Assembly: GCA_036339375.1 (NCBI GenBank)
Contig: JAYZBC010000028.1
Coordinates: forward strand, 1 to 6,861
Direction of reading: 5' to 3'
From: JAYZBC01 sp036339375
GTDB lineage: Bacteria > Pseudomonadota > Alphaproteobacteria > MPNO01 > UBA2964
DNA length: 6,861 nucleotides
A model generated the notes under the pieces. It was not told the origin of the DNA. It saw only the letters and a list, made by a program, of their open reading frames with translations, and did no database searches. Both the position numbers and the translations under genes were made by a program. Below, piece after piece: positions 5,347 to 6,861 of this stretch. How positions within the stretch are numbered: the stretch's first letter is position 1; the number at the start of each line of letters is the position of its first letter.

Positions 5347-6033
5347 TTATCGACTAGTCTCCGCTTCACAAAGGGCCCAAATGCGTCCTATGGGGCCGGG
5401 GTCACCCATTAATTCAGGCTCAATTTTAGCCATTTCTTCTTTAGTTAGTGTTTTAAAATTACCCATTGATGCAGTTATCGCTGTGCGTTTGGCGTTATCC
5501 TCCATTATCCAAACGCCTGCAGTCATTTCTTCAATAGTTTTTCCAGTAACAACAATCCCGTGGGCTTTGAGTAGCAACGCTCGATGAGAACCTAGGGTTT
5601 TGACCATATTTTTCCCTCGGTTAGAGTTATTGATAAGTCGTGGATCTGGATGAACGGGTATTCCATCCTTAAAAATGGAAGCAAGAAAGTATGTGGGCTG
5701 AAGATTATGTTCAGACATGGAAAAACTAGTTGAATAATGACAGTGAAAGTGAGCTACTGCCCCAACGTCGGGTCGGGCTTTATAAATTTCTGCATGTATT
5801 GGAAATTCTCCCGGTACCTTTTGGTTGGTTTCAAATTGATTACCATCAAGGTCAATTGGAAAAAAATTTTCAGGCTTTGAATTTTCTGTTAAAGCATGAG
5901 GTGTAATTAAAATTTGTTTTTTAATTTTGGTTCTTGCACTTATATGTCCAAATCCGTCTACAAAGCCTCTTCCGTAGAAAAATCTCCATGCTGTGTCTAA
6001 TTTTGTTTGTAGAACAGGCTTTTCATTAATCAT
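5347..6033 (-). CDS. Class II aldolase/adducin family protein
   Basis: A 228-residue cytoplasmic protein with the class II aldolase/adducin domain over nearly its whole length. Zinc-dependent members cleave or isomerise sugar phosphates or related hydroxy-carbonyl compounds. Key residues match L-fuculose-1-phosphate aldolase (E73, H92, H94, H155) with a constant offset of three: Glu76, His95, His97 (in AVAHFHCHYS) and His158 (in LLKAHGIVVTG). The catalytic Glu and three zinc ligands therefore all look intact. FGHISAR at 28-34 is the N-terminal glycine-containing substrate loop. The start is supported by GAGGT four bases before the ATG on the minus strand. The substrate cannot be assigned: the phosphate-binding residues of the sugar-phosphate aldolases are not obvious, and many marine bacterial members are uncharacterised. 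It is convergent with the EI24-like gene (35-base gap) and divergent from the small membrane protein at 6154. Confidence 0.92.
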   Translation of the reverse strand: MINEKPVLQTKLDTAWRFFYGRGFVDGFGHISARTKIKKQILITPHALTENSKPENFFPIDLDGNQFETNQKVPGEFPIHAEIYKARPDVGAVAHFHCHYSTSFSMSEHNLQPTYFLASIFKDGIPVHPDPRLINNSNRGKNMVKTLGSHRALLLKAHGIVVTGKTIEEMTAGVWIMEDNAKRTAITASMGNFKTLTKEEMAKIEPELMGDPGPIGRIWALCEAETSR

Positions 6034-6153
6034 TTTGACCTCGGTATTTTAATTCACTTAAAATTGACTGTTGCCTTATTTTGTTTAGTAGACAACTTTG
6101 AAATATTGGACCATAAACAGGTTAGCGGTGTACTAAGCAAAAGGACACAGTTT

Positions 6154-6438
6154 TTGACCGGATTATTTCGCACAATTCACTGGATTTTGTTTGGCCTTTT
6201 TATAACTTTTTGGGGTTTAATGGTTACTATCTTATTTTTCAATTTAGTTCTTCCCGAAGAGTTTGAAAGTGTAGAATTGTTTGAAGTAATTGTAGAAATG
6301 TTGTTCTTCCAAAGGGGTCTCTTGGATTTTCTTTTTTCAGCTGCTGGAACTTGGGTCCCTGGTGTTTTCTATATAGTTAGGCTTTTAGTAAAGGGAGAAA
6401 GAACATTTTTTCCTTGGCCTGAAACTTCTAAAAATTGA
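6154..6438 (+). CDS. Small hypothetical membrane protein
   Basis: No family is recognised. The frame is open from about 6013 to the TGA ending at 6438 and has no ATG before 6220, so the start must be a TTG or lie at 6220. TTG 6154 is chosen because AAGGA (6141-6145) stands eight bases ahead of it, giving a 94-residue product. A TTG at 6064 would give 124 residues but has no ribosome binding site and would leave only 30 bases for the divergent promoters shared with the aldolase gene. The product has a strong hydrophobic segment at about 8-33, then an acidic stretch (PEEFESVELFEVIVE, 34-48). A second amphipathic to hydrophobic region follows at about 55-79, ending in a basic patch and FFPWPE. 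It is likely a two-helix inner-membrane protein. Nothing in the neighbourhood suggests a function. Confidence 0.62.
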   Translation: MTGLFRTIHWILFGLFITFWGLMVTILFFNLVLPEEFESVELFEVIVEMLFFQRGLLDFLFSAAGTWVPGVFYIVRLLVKGERTFFPWPETSKN

Positions 6439-6571
6439 AAGTTTAATTTCCATTCATTTTCAAACTTAGTTAACAAAATAAATTCAGTAAAATTTTATAG
6501 TTTAGTCATTTGTTTGCCCTCAAAAAGACCTACAGTTTTTTAATTCTATTCTTTTTTATTGGAGAATAGAG
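6439..6571. other. AT-rich intergenic region with no gene
   Basis: This spacer lies between the small membrane protein and the interrupted frame at the right edge. It contains a loose inverted repeat soon after the stop codon (AAGTTT at about 6440 and AAACTT at about 6463, long loop, no T run) and T-rich tracts. I see no convincing promoter boxes or RNA gene. Its right end holds the hairpin listed separately. Confidence 0.4.
6545..6570 (+). promoter_or_regulatory. Hairpin overlapping the ribosome binding site before ATG 6572
   Basis: TCTATTCT (6545-6552) pairs perfectly with AGAATAGA (6563-6570) around a 10-base loop. The Shine-Dalgarno sequence GGAG (6561-6564) straddles the loop and the 3' arm, and the arm ends two bases before the ATG. 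In mRNA this weak, A/U-rich stem could modulate ribosome access, as in thermosensor-like leaders. This is inferred from the base pairing alone. Confidence 0.4.
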
Positions 6572-6861
6572 ATGGTTTCTAAGAATATTTTTCTTCCAAA
6601 AGAAAGCTTTAACAGGAATAATTTCGATAATTCTATTTTTGATTATTAAAAACCAATAGAAATAGCACCTTCCGAAACAGACAACCCGGTCACTGCTAAA
6701 AATTCCAGCTTCCTATCAATCGGTGAGGGCGATTTATTAGTTACAAACCAGTTAGACATCCGCTGGTCGGGTTTAGTAGACTGGAATACCTTTTATGGAG
6801 GTTTTTCTGTTGAAATTGGAGGGCGGGTTCTGGGTACTGTAGGCCATCATGATAAAAATTT
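6572..6861 (+). pseudogene. Possible interrupted gene: 25-codon ORF, in-frame TAA, then 70 open codons
   Basis: ATG 6572 follows GGAG by seven bases and opens a 25-codon frame that stops at TAA 6647-6649. The same frame then stays open for 70 codons to the window end with no ATG, GTG or TTG, so the downstream part has no start of its own within the window. Its translation looks protein-like: an acidic/polar stretch (EIAPSETDNP), then alternating aromatic and glycine-rich segments such as LDIRWSGLVDWNTFYGGFSV and EIGGRVLGTVGHHDKN. This would suit beta-structure in a surface, outer-membrane or phage-like protein, but no family is recognised. Simple explanations are a nonsense mutation, a sequencing error, a short leader peptide followed by an unusual start, or chance openness. 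A single-base indel near the A run does not restore the frame, because the other frames stop nearby. Confidence 0.35.

Noticed and set aside
5381..5587. 68-codon plus-strand open frame inside the aldolase gene
   Set aside because: It is antisense to the well-supported class II aldolase, with a low-complexity translation. Treated as a shadow.
1..6861. CRISPR array, insertion sequence or tandem repeat array
   Set aside because: Scanning both strands showed no regularly spaced repeats, no transposase-like frame and no terminal inverted repeats with target duplications.

Overview
The window looks like ordinary chromosomal DNA from a low-GC, probably marine, alphaproteobacterium. This is inferred from the mix of families (RecJ, DUF2062, EI24/CysZ-like, an M24 creatinase-like protein, a small cupin, a class II aldolase), from a tRNA-Glu of the usual proteobacterial form with an encoded CCA, and from AT-rich spacers. 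No sequence search was possible, so the taxon is tentative. I see no transposase, integrase, CRISPR array or phage module.

Layout, left to right. (1) Bases 2-1474 carry the 3' five-sixths of recJ; the start lies outside the window. (2) Bases 1475-1744 are a spacer that holds an unlisted 27-codon, single-membrane-helix ORF with a good ribosome binding site, and a small UUCG hairpin. (3) Bases 1745-2347 encode a DUF2062 membrane protein. (4) A tRNA-Glu(UUC) gene lies at 2424-2499, with two short perfect inverted repeats just upstream. (5) Two minus-strand genes follow: a small cupin (2571-3059) and a 48-residue CxxxxH...CxxC putative zinc-ribbon protein (3202-3348), which is better supported than the longer overlapping frame. 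(6) An AT-rich divergent intergenic region leads into a plus-strand pair: an M24 creatinase/aminopeptidase-fold protein (3465-4619) and, 20 bases later, an EI24/CysZ-like membrane protein (4640-5311). (7) A convergent minus-strand class II aldolase (5347-6033) follows. (8) A divergent small membrane protein (about 6154-6438) comes next. (9) The right edge (6439-6861) has no intact gene. It holds a well-placed ATG and ribosome binding site, a stop after 25 codons, and then 70 open codons in the same frame with no usable start of their own. It may be a broken or mis-assembled gene.

Functionally the genes do not form one obvious pathway. recJ is DNA repair, the tRNA is housekeeping, and the three membrane proteins are uncharacterised or transport-like. 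The cupin, M24 protein and class II aldolase are small-molecule enzyme folds and could belong to one catabolic set, but they lie in different transcription units. Two of them show altered metal-ligand positions: the M24 protein keeps only two of five canonical ligands, and the cupin lacks the usual motif-2 histidine. I found no convincing new multi-gene system. The best leads are the two small-protein genes, the degenerate M24 site and the interrupted reading frame at the right end.
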